From positions 7,911,141 through 7,975,140 of the forward strand of contig NC_062975.1 of NCBI RefSeq assembly GCF_023078275.1: a stretch of 64,000 nt of DNA, in the 5' to 3' direction. The notes below the pieces were generated by a model. That model ran no database searches, was not told the DNA's origin, and saw only the letters and a program-made list of their open reading frames with translations. Numbering within the stretch: position 1 is the first letter of the stretch; each line of letters starts with the position of its first letter. This stretch comes from Leguminivora glycinivorella (lineage: Eukaryota > Arthropoda > Insecta > Lepidoptera > Tortricidae). The translations under genes were made by a program, and so were the position numbers. Positions 12,301 through 27,300 of the stretch are shown one piece after another.

Positions 12301-15300
12301 TCTTATCCACATAATGGACAAAGGGCCATAAGGGAAAAAGAAAAGGGATATACTTAAATAGATAAATACATACTTATATACATAGAAAACATCCATGACT
12401 CAGGAACAAACATCTGTGTTCATCACACACATAAATGCCCTTACCGGGATTCGAACCCAGGACCGCGGCTTAGCAGGCAGGGTCACTACCAACTGAGCCA
12501 GACCGGTCGTCAAATGACATAGAAGAATGGACATAGAAGATTATTGTTAAAGTAAAACCTGTAATACATAAATACAATCACGCCTGTTTCCCATAGGGGT
12601 AGGCAGAGATCACAGAGTTGCTTTTGCTACGATCCTCACAACCACTCTCGCTTCATGCACTTTCATAATGTTCCTCATACATGCTTGTTTGTATGTATGC
12701 ACCTATGTAAAACTTGTAGACACAGTGTTACTGCAATTTTTCGTCATGGGATCAAAACTATTAGAACCTCCGTTTTGACAATTCGACCATTAACTGACAT
12801 CTAGTCGAGTATCAATAAAGGGAATGCCATCTAAACGAGCATATTTTATAAGAGTTTTAAATAATTCTCGGTTAGTTTCGTTAAACTTTATTTACACATA
12901 CATACAATCACGCCTGTATCCCATAAAGGGGTAGGCAGAGCACATGAAACTACTAAAGCTTCAGTGCCACTCTTGGCAAATAAGGGGTTGAAAGAAAACG
13001 AAAGTGTGACATTGCAGTGACAGGTTGCCAGCCTCTCGCCTACGCCACAATTTAACCCATATCCCATAGTCGCCTTCTACGACACCCACGGAAAGAAAGG
13101 GGGTGGTGAAATTCTTAACCCGTCACCACACGGGGGGGGGGGGGGTTAAACTTTATTTACCTTTCTGATTTTTGAAAGTTTTCCGTGATCGTGATGCGTC
13201 GAAATATCGAGAGCTCGACAAAAACCAAAAAGGTAATCACGGTCTATATCCGGGCCTAATGAGTATATTTACTTTTTTGGTTACGCAATTTTTTTCATAG
13301 ATATATTTTACATCATATACGGAGTTATAGTTTAATCCAAGCAAACAATCACGTCCAAATAGCTTCACTTTACTGCCTCCTAAAATAGACTGACATACAT
13401 AAAACGTTTACAACCAAAAGTAGACTTGAGAGAATCTTTTAATCGGACCAGATTTCGACAAGTTTGGCTTGTTACAGCTGCCGTAAACCGAATAATGTTG
13501 AACAGTTGTGAACAATTAGCAGTTTGCTACATTTGAGCTTAAGTGCTCACAGTGACGCTCTGTAAGTAATAGCGAGAACTTCTGGACCCGGTTTTGTGGA
13601 AAATAAATATGCTCTTACTTTGTACCTGTTTGTCAGTAAATCCATACTAATATTATAAATGGGAAAGTGTGTGTCTGTTTGTTTGTCTATCTTTCACGGC
13701 AAAACGGAGCGACGAATTGACGTGATTTTTTAAGTGGAGATAGTTGAAGGGATGGACAGTGACATAGGCTACTTTTTGTCTCTTTCTAACGCGAGCGAAG
13801 CCGCGGGCAAAAGCTAGTCCCTACATATTACACTTTCGTACACTCCCATCCCAGGCTCATTAGAATGGGTATCAGATTTCCTCGCCCCAACAACTGGGTA
13901 CAATGAGCGAAAATATGCACGATAGTTAAAAATTTTTTTGTACTTTTGGATATCATTTTAACGTCAGTGCAATGCTTTAAATGTCATAATTATACCTGGT
14001 AGATAAACATGACTGTTAATCATTAGATCATTACCATTTTGATATTGTGTGTTTATTTTAACTACGAGGAGTAGGTCTTGATAATCGAATGAGATTAGCA
14101 GAATGATAATGTTTGATCGTGAAAATGGATTGTGAGTGTGTATACTTAAACGCGTTACTCGCGTTAGAACGGCTCGTTTTATTTTTATAACCGAAACACT
14201 TGTTGCCAGTTTTATTGACTTGTGTATTGACTGGATATGTTCGTAATTATGTAAGTACATACATACATACATACATATAATCACGCCTGTATCCCATAAA
14301 GGGGTAGGCAGAGCACATTAACTACTAAGTTTCAGTAATTATGTAAGTACTTAAGTAAAAGTTATTCAAAAGTCTTCACAATAAATGAAGAGCAAGTGAA
14401 TTGAGTTAGTTTATTAGAGTTATTATGACATTTTTTATCCCTTCTTATTACAAGTATGCACGGACTGGGCAAATCACGCCTGTAGGTATCCCATAAATGA
14501 AATACTAAAATAACAACAACAACAACATACAATCACGCCTGTATCCCATAAAGGCGTAGGCAGAACACATGAAACTACTAAAGCTTCAGTGCCACTCTTG
14601 GCAAATAAGGGGTTGAAAGAAAACGAAACTGCGACATTGCAATACTAAAATATTTCCATATAATACGTATAAATGTTTTATTTAGTAAAAACATGTTTGC
14701 ATGACATTACAGTAAAACCAATGCGTCACGAAACTTAGATAACAAAAAACACAGAAAATAAAGAAAATAAAATTAAAAATAAAATTAAACAATTGATTTG
14801 GGCGATGACGTCACAGCGTGGCTCCGTTGCGTCGTTTGCCCCGGTGTGGGATTTGGCAGGTTGCCCCGGAACCGCCGAAAAACCACACCTTTCACATGTT
14901 ATTTATTTATTTATTTAATTTTATTGCACAACAAAATAAGGTACAAATGGCGGACTTAATGCCTCAAGGCATTCTCTACCAGTCAACCAATGGGCTAAAC
15001 CAGAAAGATTAATGTTCCGTTTCCTAGCAAAATGCTTCGAATACTTGGTAGCATTAAATGAATGTAAGGTCAGTGTGGGGAAGACCGTCTACCCGGAAAG
15101 ACCGTCTATTGACTATAACTTTTGTGTTTATATATCTACGCCTCTCACACCTCCGAAGGTATATCAGTTTTTCATCCTTAAGCCATTGGTCTTCAATACA
15201 TATCCCTAGGACGAACACTAGTTAACAATAAACTTGATTCGTGTTTCGAACTCGAGCATCGAGTTCAACATGGTTCCGCAAAAAATTAAAATAAAATAGA

Positions 15301-18300
15301 AGCAGTCGGAATATTTGTATATCATATATGTAACGTAGTCATTTAATAACCGTTCTTTCTGACTAGTACTATTAATCTACTCAAAACGCGTTCAATTTCT
15401 TGTTTTATGTTCTGAAATATGTAACTTAGAAATTGTGCCCACTCAGAAAGTCCGGCATAAAAGAGAAAGGCAAGACCGGCATACGATAAACAAGGAGTTG
15501 CCAACCTTTTTTAGGCTTTATTGGAAATAAGTCGAGTGTAAACAATATCAATATATAAGTACGTTTTTGGCTTATGATAATTGTACCGTTTTTGATTTTA
15601 ACTTCGAAATACAGTTTTGGTAATGATTCGTATGGTGTTACTAATATCATTCGAAAGTATTAAATAAAAATGACATAGTTGTGAAGAATTATAAGTGGTG
15701 AACAGAACTAAGCCTACTTGCGATTAAATAACGACTTTAAAACGCCCTTGTAAAAAAAATAACTTGGTATTAACAATGCCAATTTGACGTATTTTAACAA
15801 AGGCTGTAATGGATAAATAGTGGGTAGTATTTTTTTATTTAGCTTTTAATAGTACATTGTGCATCAAGGGAAGGAACTTGAATATTACTAACGAGAGTAA
15901 GTTAAATCGCGACGGCATGCCAGAGCGATTTAAAGACTCGAGTTTGTAATATTCATACTCCCCAACCCCGAGTTACACACAATGTTTTTCATCACACTTG
16001 CAATATAAAAATATGTAAAAAGATAAAAAAAAAATTAATACGGTACTAGAAATTTCATAACTCCCTTGGGAGAACGATTTTTCTATAACTCACGCTCCGC
16101 CTGCGTGCAAAATCACATTTAGTGTGCGAGTATGATGAAAAAAATAACGCATTCATTCATACTGTAGTGACTATAGCAAAACCAAGCATTGCTAAGAAAT
16201 GTTACCAAACTAATTCACGTATCTTAATATCCTATTAGGTTTTCTTAATAACATAGTTTCAAAAACAGATAAGTAGTTGGATTTATATGAGCCTGTAATA
16301 TCGTGACTAAATTGTATTCGCAGGTGTTCGTTGGAAAAACAGTATTATGCAATATCTGGACCTGAAAAGAAAAGGTTATTAACCCCATCTACGGGACATA
16401 TGTCTTGCCTTATAAATAGAAAAATGCTTATATGTTCAAAATTTCAACGTTATTTTAATAATTATCTAGCGCATTCTGCCTCGTTATTACGTAAAATAAC
16501 AATGATCATGATTTTGCAACCTAGTCTCATATGAAATTACGCGACAACAAGCACTAGACGGTCTTTCCGTGCTCATCGCGGGAGAACGGTCAACCCGCCG
16601 AGCCTTAAAAAATGTGATTTTTATCACTTAAAAGTACCTTATTTCACCAAAATACTGTAAAAGCTTTGTAAAATATAATATTTGCTATCCCATAGGACCA
16701 TGCGCATTACGCCAGACTAATTATACTAATTATAAAATGAGAAATGTCTACTCGACGGAAACATGTCACTAACAGACTTGCTGATATTCCAACAGTTTCA
16801 ATGAAATAAATTGATATGTTACCGGATTTTATTTTATTTTTTAAGTATTAAACATACTTTATGGATATATTTCACGAATAAGTTTTGAATTAAGTCTCTT
16901 CAAAAGCAGATTGAAGTAGGCAAGGATTGTATTTTGTATTAAGTAGTTCTCGACAAGCTAATGTCCAATAGGTCCTTCTGTCACATTTATTGGCAATGAC
17001 TTAAGATTGTAAGTGACATTTACTGGTATATTGTCGAGCACTGGTACTATTATGTATCTGTACCGCTCATACGGATATGTCCTGAATCACGGATCGGATT
17101 AATCCCTGCCGCTTCTTTCCTCCATCGCCCTACGCGAGAACAGTTCCATCTCCATCATTTAGATGGCTGACAGTCCACTACTGTACGTTTCTCCAGAAAC
17201 TTCCTGCCCCGCACAGGTAAACTGAGGAATGAATTGTCGCCTGCGGTATTTCCGGACCGATCCGACCTTCAAACCTTCAAGAAAAGAGCGTAACACCCAT
17301 CTTAAAGGCCGGCAACGCACCTCCAACGCTTTTGGTGTTTCGGGTGTCCATGGGCGGCAGTGATCGCTGGCGACCTGTCTGTTCGTTTGCCTCATACCTC
17401 ATTAAAAAAAAAACGATAAAAATGTACCATATAACGAGGTCACAAGAAATTGCCTATTGAACTTGATTAAACAGTGAAAGACAGCATTATATATCTACTC
17501 CAGTTCTTTAATTTCTAAATAATTAAAATGCAATACTCACGTCATCTTAGCCTTGACCGCCAACGTGTGAAGATCCCACACGATAACGCTGGTATCTTCA
17601 GACCCCGTCAGCAGGTATTGCGACTCCCTCGTGACACACATGCAAAGGATCCGGCCCGAGTGACCTGTAAAATTGCCCTCATACATATTCATTTTCACCT
17701 AACGTCTAATGAAACGACGCCATGATGGATTGTGTAATAACGCATTTCGTATGTGTGCGTGGAAATATTAATTTCTTTCTGCCGTATCGTCAAAGGTGGG
17801 AACTTTACCAATGGCAGTATAGGCAACTTGACTGTACTTAAAATAAAAAATATAATACCATGCACGAAATAAAGTATCAGATTATAAGAAAAACAGGGAC
17901 AGAAGTTATTTTTAACTCTCATTTATATTCTATAAATCAGATAGAAATATATAAATTTAATTTACAGTTGACCGTGACGTCACTCAATTCGATTTCATAT
18001 TAATTCCATATTAGCAAGTCGTTCAAAATCGTTTTGACAGTTCTTAAAAAGAAGCTGACTTGACTAGGAGGAAAGTAGCCTATTATGGTCGTGTTTTTGT
18101 CGGTTGTCATATCATGTGCCACTTTCGCACTTTACATGGGGATTAGAACGTGACAGACATGGTGACAAAATATGATAAACAGGGGGCCGATTTTTGAGTC
18201 TCACTGTCACTAAAATAGCGGTTGAAAACGGTGAATTGCCTATTATTTTCAGTGACAATTTTCTGAATTCGAACGCGTGAGACTCAAAAATCGGTCCCCT

Positions 18301-21300
18301 GCAGTCCATCTTAGCCCAGTTGCTGAGATAACTTTGTTATCATCATCATTGGCCTTTGCCATAAATTACGAACATTTACCAAAATCAGTATTAAGCAGCT
18401 ATCTATTCACATTTTCATGTTTTTCCGATCATGATGCATTAAATATCGAGCACAAAAATGAAAAAGGTAATCATGGTCTCAATAAAGTCTTAAGCGTTCA
18501 TAAGCATAACATTACGTTACGACACACAAAAGACTGCTTATATTCCTTGAGCTATATTCATTAGTAACATATGCTAATGTTACCTTAGAAGGTAACGTTG
18601 ACACCTTTGGCGGTTTCACGAAAAGCTTCTTAGATGGGAGTAAGTACGTTTTCACATTATCCGATCCGATATCGGATGTCGGAGGGATTTCATTAGAAAA
18701 AATCCAAGATGGCGGCTGTAATTTGTCATATCGTCGGATAATGTGAAAACGCACTAAGATATTACTGTGATATGATAGCAATTTGTCAGTGTCAAAGATC
18801 ACGTTTTATCAAGCTAATATTCCTATTCTTATCCATATTGTATCTAAATCTACATTAGACATTAAATAAAATTCGAATTAGGTCATTTTTCATTCATGTG
18901 TACACATTGTGAGTTGTTAATATTTAGAACCTTTACTAAGAAATTACATCACATCTATTCACGTATTTATAGCCAGTTAATAAAAAAAAATATTAAAAAA
19001 AATATAGCTATACTGTTACCAAAATAGATATTAAAACTATATGACTCCCGTGAGACTCAGACATATTTAAAAATATTTTAAGCGGGTTACTCACGTATAA
19101 AGTGGATATAACGCTCGAAATATTTCGATCCGTTTCCGAGGATCTTTTTCGAGAGTAGCGACCCAGCCTTTACGCGTCAATCGACTTAATACGTGAGTAC
19201 TGAGTAACCCCGCTTAAAATATTTTTAGAATAGATATTCTAAGTATTTGAGTTTCTAATCCATTAAATAAAAATAATTCGGCTCAGTCCACGTGAACTGC
19301 TTGCTATTCCAGTGTTCCATTATTTTGTTGGATTTTCATATTTAATGCTAAAATTAATTTTCTTCGTTGAAATTTCTTAGTAACTGCGGTGGATGAATTT
19401 GTCTCTTACTTTAATGATTCTGTGAGACATTAGAAATAGAGACAGAAATATTTTACAACTAGATACAAACATTCAATTTATACTATAATTTGATAGAAAA
19501 TTTCAAGCAAGCAAAACTATTGAACAAAAGAATAAACAAATAGGTATGGCACAGCCGAGCAATTATGACCGGGGGCAATTTTCAACAGATCGAATTGTTT
19601 CCATGTTTTACACTATTAACTTGAGCTCCATATGTATCCACTGAAAACTCGTGCCATATATGACCAGTGGACGCTCTATTTAATACTGCAAAACATGTAA
19701 AACATGGAAAAAATAAAGCCATTGAAAATTGCCCCTCCCTCCCAGTCGTAATTATCCCGCTATACCTTACATTGGTTTTAACAAACAAGTAAACTTCAAC
19801 AGGAGTATTTTATCGGAAAACAATAACCAGAGAATACGAGCAAATCCAATTAGCAATACGAATTCGATTCCATTTAATTGCAGCAATCACTACTTTCGGC
19901 CCAGTTCGAACAACGCCTCAATGATGTCACAGAGGCTCCACGATAGCGATATCGAGGGTACGTCAATGACAAAACCTTTATTTAATTAACGCTTTATTGG
20001 TCTTTAACGGTTATAATACTTATAATCCATAGTCCATAGTATAATATATGTGGATGAGGAGGGATTCACATTGGTGCAAAAGAAGAGCAAGGCGCGCAGG
20101 GCGCCTCGTAAGACTATGTGTGGCAATGCGGAACCAGTGAATTCAGGTCTACGGATTGCTACGCCGAGTAGGGCGCTCTACGTGTCGCGCTTGCACTACT
20201 CCGCCGGGGCTGATGAGGTGGTGGAGTACGTTCGCCAGAAGACTGGCTACACGCTGAGAGTGTTCCAGCTACAGTCGCGCCACTACGTGCACTTCAGTTC
20301 GTTTGTGTTGCGAGTGCCGCGGCCGCTGCAGGACACCATCGCGAGTGCAGACTTCTGGCCGAAGGGCGTGGTGTTTCGGCGGTTTCTGGGCAACCTGCCG
20401 AACCCTACGCCGTGTCAGACGACGCAACGGAGCCACGCTGTTACGTCGTCGCCTAAATAGAATATTGTTTTTTTTTTTTGTCTGATTTTTACTGTTGTGC
20501 TATATTTATACCTATTGTTTTTATTTCTTAGTTTCACAGTGCTTTGGTTTTACTGTTATGCTGTGTAACTTATTTGAATAATAAATAAATAAATAAATAA
20601 ATAAATAAATATTATAAATAGGAAAGAGTATGTGTCTGTTTGTTTGTCCGTCTTTCACGGCAAAACGGAGCGACGAATACGGAGATAATTGAAGGGCTTG
20701 AGAGTGACATTGGCTACTTTTTGTCTCTTTCTAACCCCTCACTTTCCTAAAATGGGGGTTGCAAGTTTGTATGGAGTATTCCGCAAATTTTAGAAAATTT
20801 GCGGAATACTCCATACAAACTTGCAACCCCCATTTTAGGAATTTTATTTTTTTTAAATTAGAATTTAACGCGAGCGAAGCCGCGGGCAAAAACTAGTTTT
20901 AAATAAGGTAACATATGGATAAGTGTGTCATACAAGGGTAAATATGTCTGACCTATACTCACAAACAAAAAGAATTACCTGTGTCAGTGTTTTTGCGAGC
21001 TCGTGAATTTGCTACTTGCTGCTCACGATTCGTGGTAAACATACGAACTCTCAATAAATACTTCAACAGGCCAAATCGTCACTACTTTGAAAAAATCTCG
21101 TATCTCACGCTGCTCCTCAAAGTTAAAACGCAGTAAGTCTATATGCATTCCATACATACTTACTACAATTTTCTTTTCATTTCATTTTTTTTAAAGTAGT
21201 CACGATAAGCTTAAATAAGTAGGAACACTAACAAATATTTATAACATTACATTTTTAACTAGCTTTTGCCAGCGGCTTCGCTCGCGTTAGTGAGAGACAA

Positions 21301-24300
21301 AAAGTAGCCTATGTCACTCTCCATCCCTTCAACTATCTCCACTAAAAAAATCACGACAATTCGTCGCTCCGTTTTGCTGTGAAGGACGGACAAATAAACA
21401 GACACACACACTTTCCCATTTGTAATATTAGTATGGATGTTTAGAAACATATCACTTATGAATAAGTAATATTAATAAACTTATGAATAAGTGACGATTT
21501 GCCCTGTGTGGTGACGGGTTAAGAATTTCACCACCCCCTTTCTTCCCGTGGGTGTCGTAGAAGTCGACTGTGGGATATGGGTTAAATTGTGGCGTAGGCG
21601 AGAAGCTGGCAACATGTCACTGCAATGTCACAATTTTGTATTTCTTTCAACCCCTTTTTGCCAAGAGTAGCACTGAAACATAGTAGTTCATGTGCTCTGC
21701 CTACCCCTTTATGGGATACAGGCGTGATTATATGTATGTAATATTAAAAAAGAAACGCACAGTGCGTTACGCATCTCTAGCAGTCTGCCGAAAAAAATAC
21801 CTATACGAGTAAGTACTTCCAGAGATATTATTGGACCTACATGTGTTTATTTTTATCACATAAGATTTCTTATGCTTCCTTCAATAAGAAATTTCAACAG
21901 AGATTCCCTTGTCTAAAGGAATGCTACATAAATATTTCAAATTACCTACAGTCGAGTTCTAAGCCGCAAAACCGAAAGATATTAACACGGATTATTTACC
22001 AACTCTATTAATTAACCAGAAAAGGTATCCCCTTTCTTAGAACTGTCCCGGAACATCCGGCACCGAAGACAATTTAAAACAAAAGTTCATCTCTGAATTA
22101 ATTGCGCCACCGCAGCGCAAATCGTTCGCAGTTTAACAGGAACTGATCAAAGTTTCGCACAAATCGCACAATACAGCTGCAAACAAACCGGATTCGAAAT
22201 TTAAGATAATGTTAACACTATTCCGGTATACACACACGACAGGCACAGGCGACATGGCGCTCATCCGCACACCTTGCGATCTAAATGGTCGCGCCCCGTG
22301 CGCTTTCAGAGGAATTTCCTCCCGCGGACGCTCCGGCTGTGAGGTATGAGCTCCCTGCAGAGGTATTTCCGATGAACTACAGTATGGGGTTCTTCAAAAA
22401 AGGAGTGTACAAGTTTCTAATGGGTCGGCAACGCGCATGTGACACCCCTTGAGTTGCAGACGTCCATAGGTTACGGTGACCGCTTTCCATCAGGCGGACC
22501 GTATACATGTTTGCCACCGACGTGGTATTAAAAAAATACTGGGTCTTTACGAACAAACAGGGTACGTAGCCAAATGGACAAACGCTTACGATAGTATCGT
22601 TTTCAGTACAGATGGTGTTCTTTTTACGCACTAGTGCGAGAAGTGGTTCATTATATGCCAGGTCGAAACTTCGGAGGCTGAAAAATGTCGTACGATACAC
22701 GTGCGAAAAGGAAATTCGTAATTCGTGTCGATAAATGTGAAAAATATACGGATATATCCGGGCGGAAACCGACGGCACCACAAGAGATTTAATTTATCGC
22801 CACTCGTTTCGAACTTCCTTTTTTACGCACTTGTATCGTAATGTACTATTTCAGTACAGATGGTGTTTTTTTTACGCACTAGTGCGAGAAGTGGTTCCTT
22901 ATATGATAGGTCGAAACTTCGGAGGGTCATCTGTACTGAAAAACGTCGTACGATACACGTGCGAAAAGGACATTCGTAACTCGTGTCGGTCGTGTTTTAA
23001 TATATCACCACTCGTTTCGAACTTCCTTTTTTCGCACTAGTATCGTAATCTACTATTTCGTAATATCTATCTCTGTCGCTCTTCGTATTGGCGCGACAGA
23101 GCGCAACTGCGTTTCTATCGGCATCTAGCGTCAACGATTGTCATTCGGCTAGGCCGGCAGGGTACTTCGCCAAGGTCACAATTGCTTACGCCGTGGCTTG
23201 CGTGGGCGACGATCGCGCGATGATCGCGCGACCATCGCCGTCGCGTCTCATACTTCCATATCGATAAGGTTTGATTTCGTATGCGTCGCATCGCCGTCGC
23301 GCGACCATCGCGCGACCGTCGCCCACGCAAGCCACGGCGTTACGCTCGCAATCGCGTAGCGTGTCCTAGCTAGCTCTCTCTCATATCGCCATGTAAGTAA
23401 ATAAAATAAATAAATATTATAGGACATTCTTACACAGATTGACTGAGTCCTACGGTAAGCTCAAGGATTTATAATAATAATTTATTTATTCAAATAACAA
23501 ATTGCACCTTACAGCTAAAGCCAAAGCGGCACAAATTGGAATACATTACAACATTAACATTATAATTTATAAAACAATACACTGATAAAAACCAACAAAA
23601 CTTAGAGGTAAAAAATGACTATGGGATGGTACTCTCAGGCATCTCTCTTTCTAACATCTTCTTGTATTCTGTTATAACTTGCCCCATCGCACTATCAAAG
23701 AGATCGCACTGGGGCTGTGCACGGAGTTGAGCAGCGTGAGCGCGCGCGCGACCGGCGCCTGCGCGTGCGCCTGCGTGCGCGCCGCGCCCCACGCCAGCAG
23801 CGGGTGCCCTCGCGCGCGGGTGTACTGATTAGGTACAAACAAGCGCACACAGACTTCAACAAGCTTTATGCTATCAATCTTGTTTATAAATATTTGTAAA
23901 ACGAATTTAGCTAAAGAGAGCGACCTTCGTAGTTGCAGAGAGTCATATCCGAGTTGACCCTGCAAAAATAAGGTGGGAAAGAAGGCTTGTGTTGCGGGTA
24001 CTCAGACAACGATATATATAATATGTAAATACTTATATACATAGAAATCATCCATGACTCAGAAATAAATATCTGTGCTCATCACACAAATAAATGCCCT
24101 TACCGGTATTCGAACCCGGGACCGCGGCGCAGCAGGCAGGGTCACTACCGACTGCGCCAGACCGGTCGTCAAAGTAGCGTCAATGATAGTCACTTCGGCT
24201 AGTTTTACAGCCAAAGACCATAGACGCATTACAGTTACAAATTACAAATTACAGTAGGTGCTGTGTAATATGTAATATGACAAGTAGAAAAGATGCTAAG

Positions 24301-27300
24301 CTATTATTTTTTTAGCTTGCAATGTTCAGCTCTGAGAAATGGTCTCCTTGTGTTTTTGACGTTTTAAAATACTTTACTAGATAACGTAAACGTCATGCAA
24401 AGTTACATGAAACAATGAATTCACTGTATGAACGAAGTGGATAGCGCTTCCAATCTGTTACTTACTAGAATAAAAACCCTAAAAATACGTTACACATAAT
24501 ATATTACACATTACACGATATACATTTTCCGTGATGTTCACGCTACCGAGAGGTATTCGAAAACGTCAAAAACTCATGGTAGAAGATATGGTCCGACAAT
24601 TTTTGATTGCGTTTGATGTATATCGTATTCAGAGCTAATATTTGCCGTATTTTAAATTTCGAATCGGGACGAAAGTAGGAAATTCATCCTTTATCCTCTT
24701 AGAGATTCCCACAATTTGCGTTTTCTTTTGTGTTCTCCTTTCGTTGAATATGAAGAAGTTTACTCGACCCCTGGTTTGATCTGCATTAATATTAATTAGA
24801 CGGCAAAAAGCGGAAATCCTTTGTGTTTGAAACTACGGGGATGTTCGAATTTAATAGGTATTTATTTTCAGAGATGAAATACCCTACTGTTGTTTTTTAT
24901 ATGAGAGTGTTTATTATCTGGTCGAACATGCTAGCGAACTGGCGCTTATTCAGTTCGGCTAGTGATGTGCAAGTTGCGGAAACTTTACAAAAAAGTCTTA
25001 AATTTCATGAAAAATTCACGAAACTTTCACGGAAAATAAAGATAATTTAAATTTATGAAATGGAAAGTTTCCATGCAAAGTATGGAAAGTTTCCAAAGTT
25101 TTCCTATATAAAAATTTCAGAATTTTGGAAACTTTCCGTCGGCACAGCAGTAAGTCCAGATCTGTCCACTATTAGAGATCTTGATCGTCTTTTCCTTGTT
25201 AAGACAGTTTTTTCAGTTGACAACGAAACTTGTGGTGACATTATTGTAGCTTAGCTAATACTTGGGCTGTCTTGAATCTGCACTGAGAGAAAATACAACC
25301 AGTTTTCATGTTCGTTCAACAAGTTTTTTGGTTAAAATAGCGCCTACGTGCTCTTTGGTTCAAACAACAAGCTACTTGTCATTTGAATCGGCAATATATT
25401 TGAATCAACAAGTCGATTTTATAAAAACAACCTGACACATATTGTTTTAAACATACGTTTGGCTGATTCAAACGAATAAACCGCAACAAGTCGAATTTGT
25501 TAAATTCACAATGCAAATTTCTCTCAGTGTGTGTTTACAATTTTAGAAATAAATCTTGTCATAAACGTCTGATTCTGTGGAATTTTACTCATAGAAAAAT
25601 ATGATCTAAAAGAAATCTACGATCACTTATTTATTTTCAAGAACAAATAATGAATAAAGATATACGTCCTAAATCCATATAATTTCCTGATATTTAATGA
25701 AATTTGGCAATCAAGCTAAAACTAATCCAGCCTGAATGCAGGCAAGCCATTAATCAACATCAGAGGATCGCGATGGAAACATTAATCATGCGCATTGGAG
25801 CTACTGAATCTTAATGTTAGTGTGAATTCCCGGTAACTAGAAACTACTGCATAATTTTTACTCAGATAATACAATTAACCCCTCGTGTGCGGATGCGTCA
25901 AAAAATTGTGGGTTCCAATTTCGGCTATGCCATGTAGATAGGGAAAAAAAAATCGTTCCAAAAAAAAAAATGCAAAAAATGACCAATTTTACGCACGGAT
26001 CCGTGTCTGCCACATACGATGGTTTAAAAAATAACAACATAAAATGATAAAATACTATAAGAAATAGAGAAATTTAAAATAAAAAAAATACATTAACTAA
26101 ACATAAATACTACTTGTAATAATAGAAACTACTTGTAATAATTTGTTCAATCTTGAGAATAAATAGGTGTAAAAGTAACTAAAATAGCTATGGTCAAGCA
26201 AGACGGGTAAGTGTATCGTAAGGGTAAGTGTGTCCGGCCTTCACGGTCAATACGGATAAGTGTGTCGTAAGCTTGTAAGGGTAAGTCTGTCATGCCTTCA
26301 CATTTGACGTGTTTACTGTTTAAACCAATGATTAGTGTTTATTGGAAGTTCATACGTGAGTAGTAAGTAGCAAAAGTATGAACTGGCAAAAACACCTGTG
26401 ACAATGAGTAAAAAGGTCAAATTTAATGCGAAAGCCAGATACACCCCTTATGACACACTTACCAATATTAACCTTATCTTGTTTGTCTTGTTGAAATTTG
26501 TCATTATAATCACTGATTCCAAGTATATTTTGTGGCAAAGTACCTATATTTTTGCTGCAGAAATCAATACCTACCTACTTTTAGGCGGCTATATATACCG
26601 AAACTTTTATAAAATTAATACTTAAAAAATGTTTAGTTATTTTTCGGGAAAAAAGCGAATTATAAACGGCATTATAACATTAATATCTTAACTACACATA
26701 AAAAGAGTACTAAAAGAGGTCGGTACCACAACTTACCTACTCGTTATAGTTGACGTTGAATTGAAAGTATCGTTATAAATGTAATGAATGAAACATTTTT
26801 TTAATTGGTAGCTAAGTACCAAATGTTTTTAAACATAATCCACAACCCCAAATCGCTCTGTCGCTACTTTCCCTCCAGGCGACTGTTGATCTTTTGTCGT
26901 AACAAAATAGTGCCGAAATTGTAAGCAACGAAAATTTCGCGTCTCCTTTTCAGGACTTTCATTAAAACATGAGCGATTATTGTTGTCAGTCGGGATATTG
27001 TTTAATTTCACGAGGAACCATTGTTGATCGAGAAGCTATTATGGTACTTATAAATAAAAAAACGCTTCAGCGGGGCAATCAAAAACGTGGCCTGGGGATT
27101 CAGAGCACGCTCCTGTCATCAATCAGCTGGAAGTTATTAAAAGAGTAGCACAATACCCTTTTATGAAAAATAAATTGGATAATCATGTTTGTATCCCGTA
27201 TTTTTTATAAATTTGATTTTTTATGTACAATTTTAATGAATATGATGGAAATACATTTTATTTTAAATTAGTTATTAGTATTTGGGCAAATCAACCGACA

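Noticed and set aside
22377..22781. 134-residue minus-strand ORF
   Set aside because: It runs antisense across a LINE 3' end and into the foldback repeat; no domain and no splice fit.
23672..23965. 97-residue minus-strand ORF with a GC-rich segment
   Set aside because: It lies in the retroelement inserted in a SINE. The phases of host exons 10 and 11 already match, so it is not a missing exon.
24823..25254. two plus-strand ORFs of 75 and 64 residues
   Set aside because: They cross a ggaaagtttcc-rich repeat whose translation gives an apparent but meaningless Lys/Phe-rich protein.
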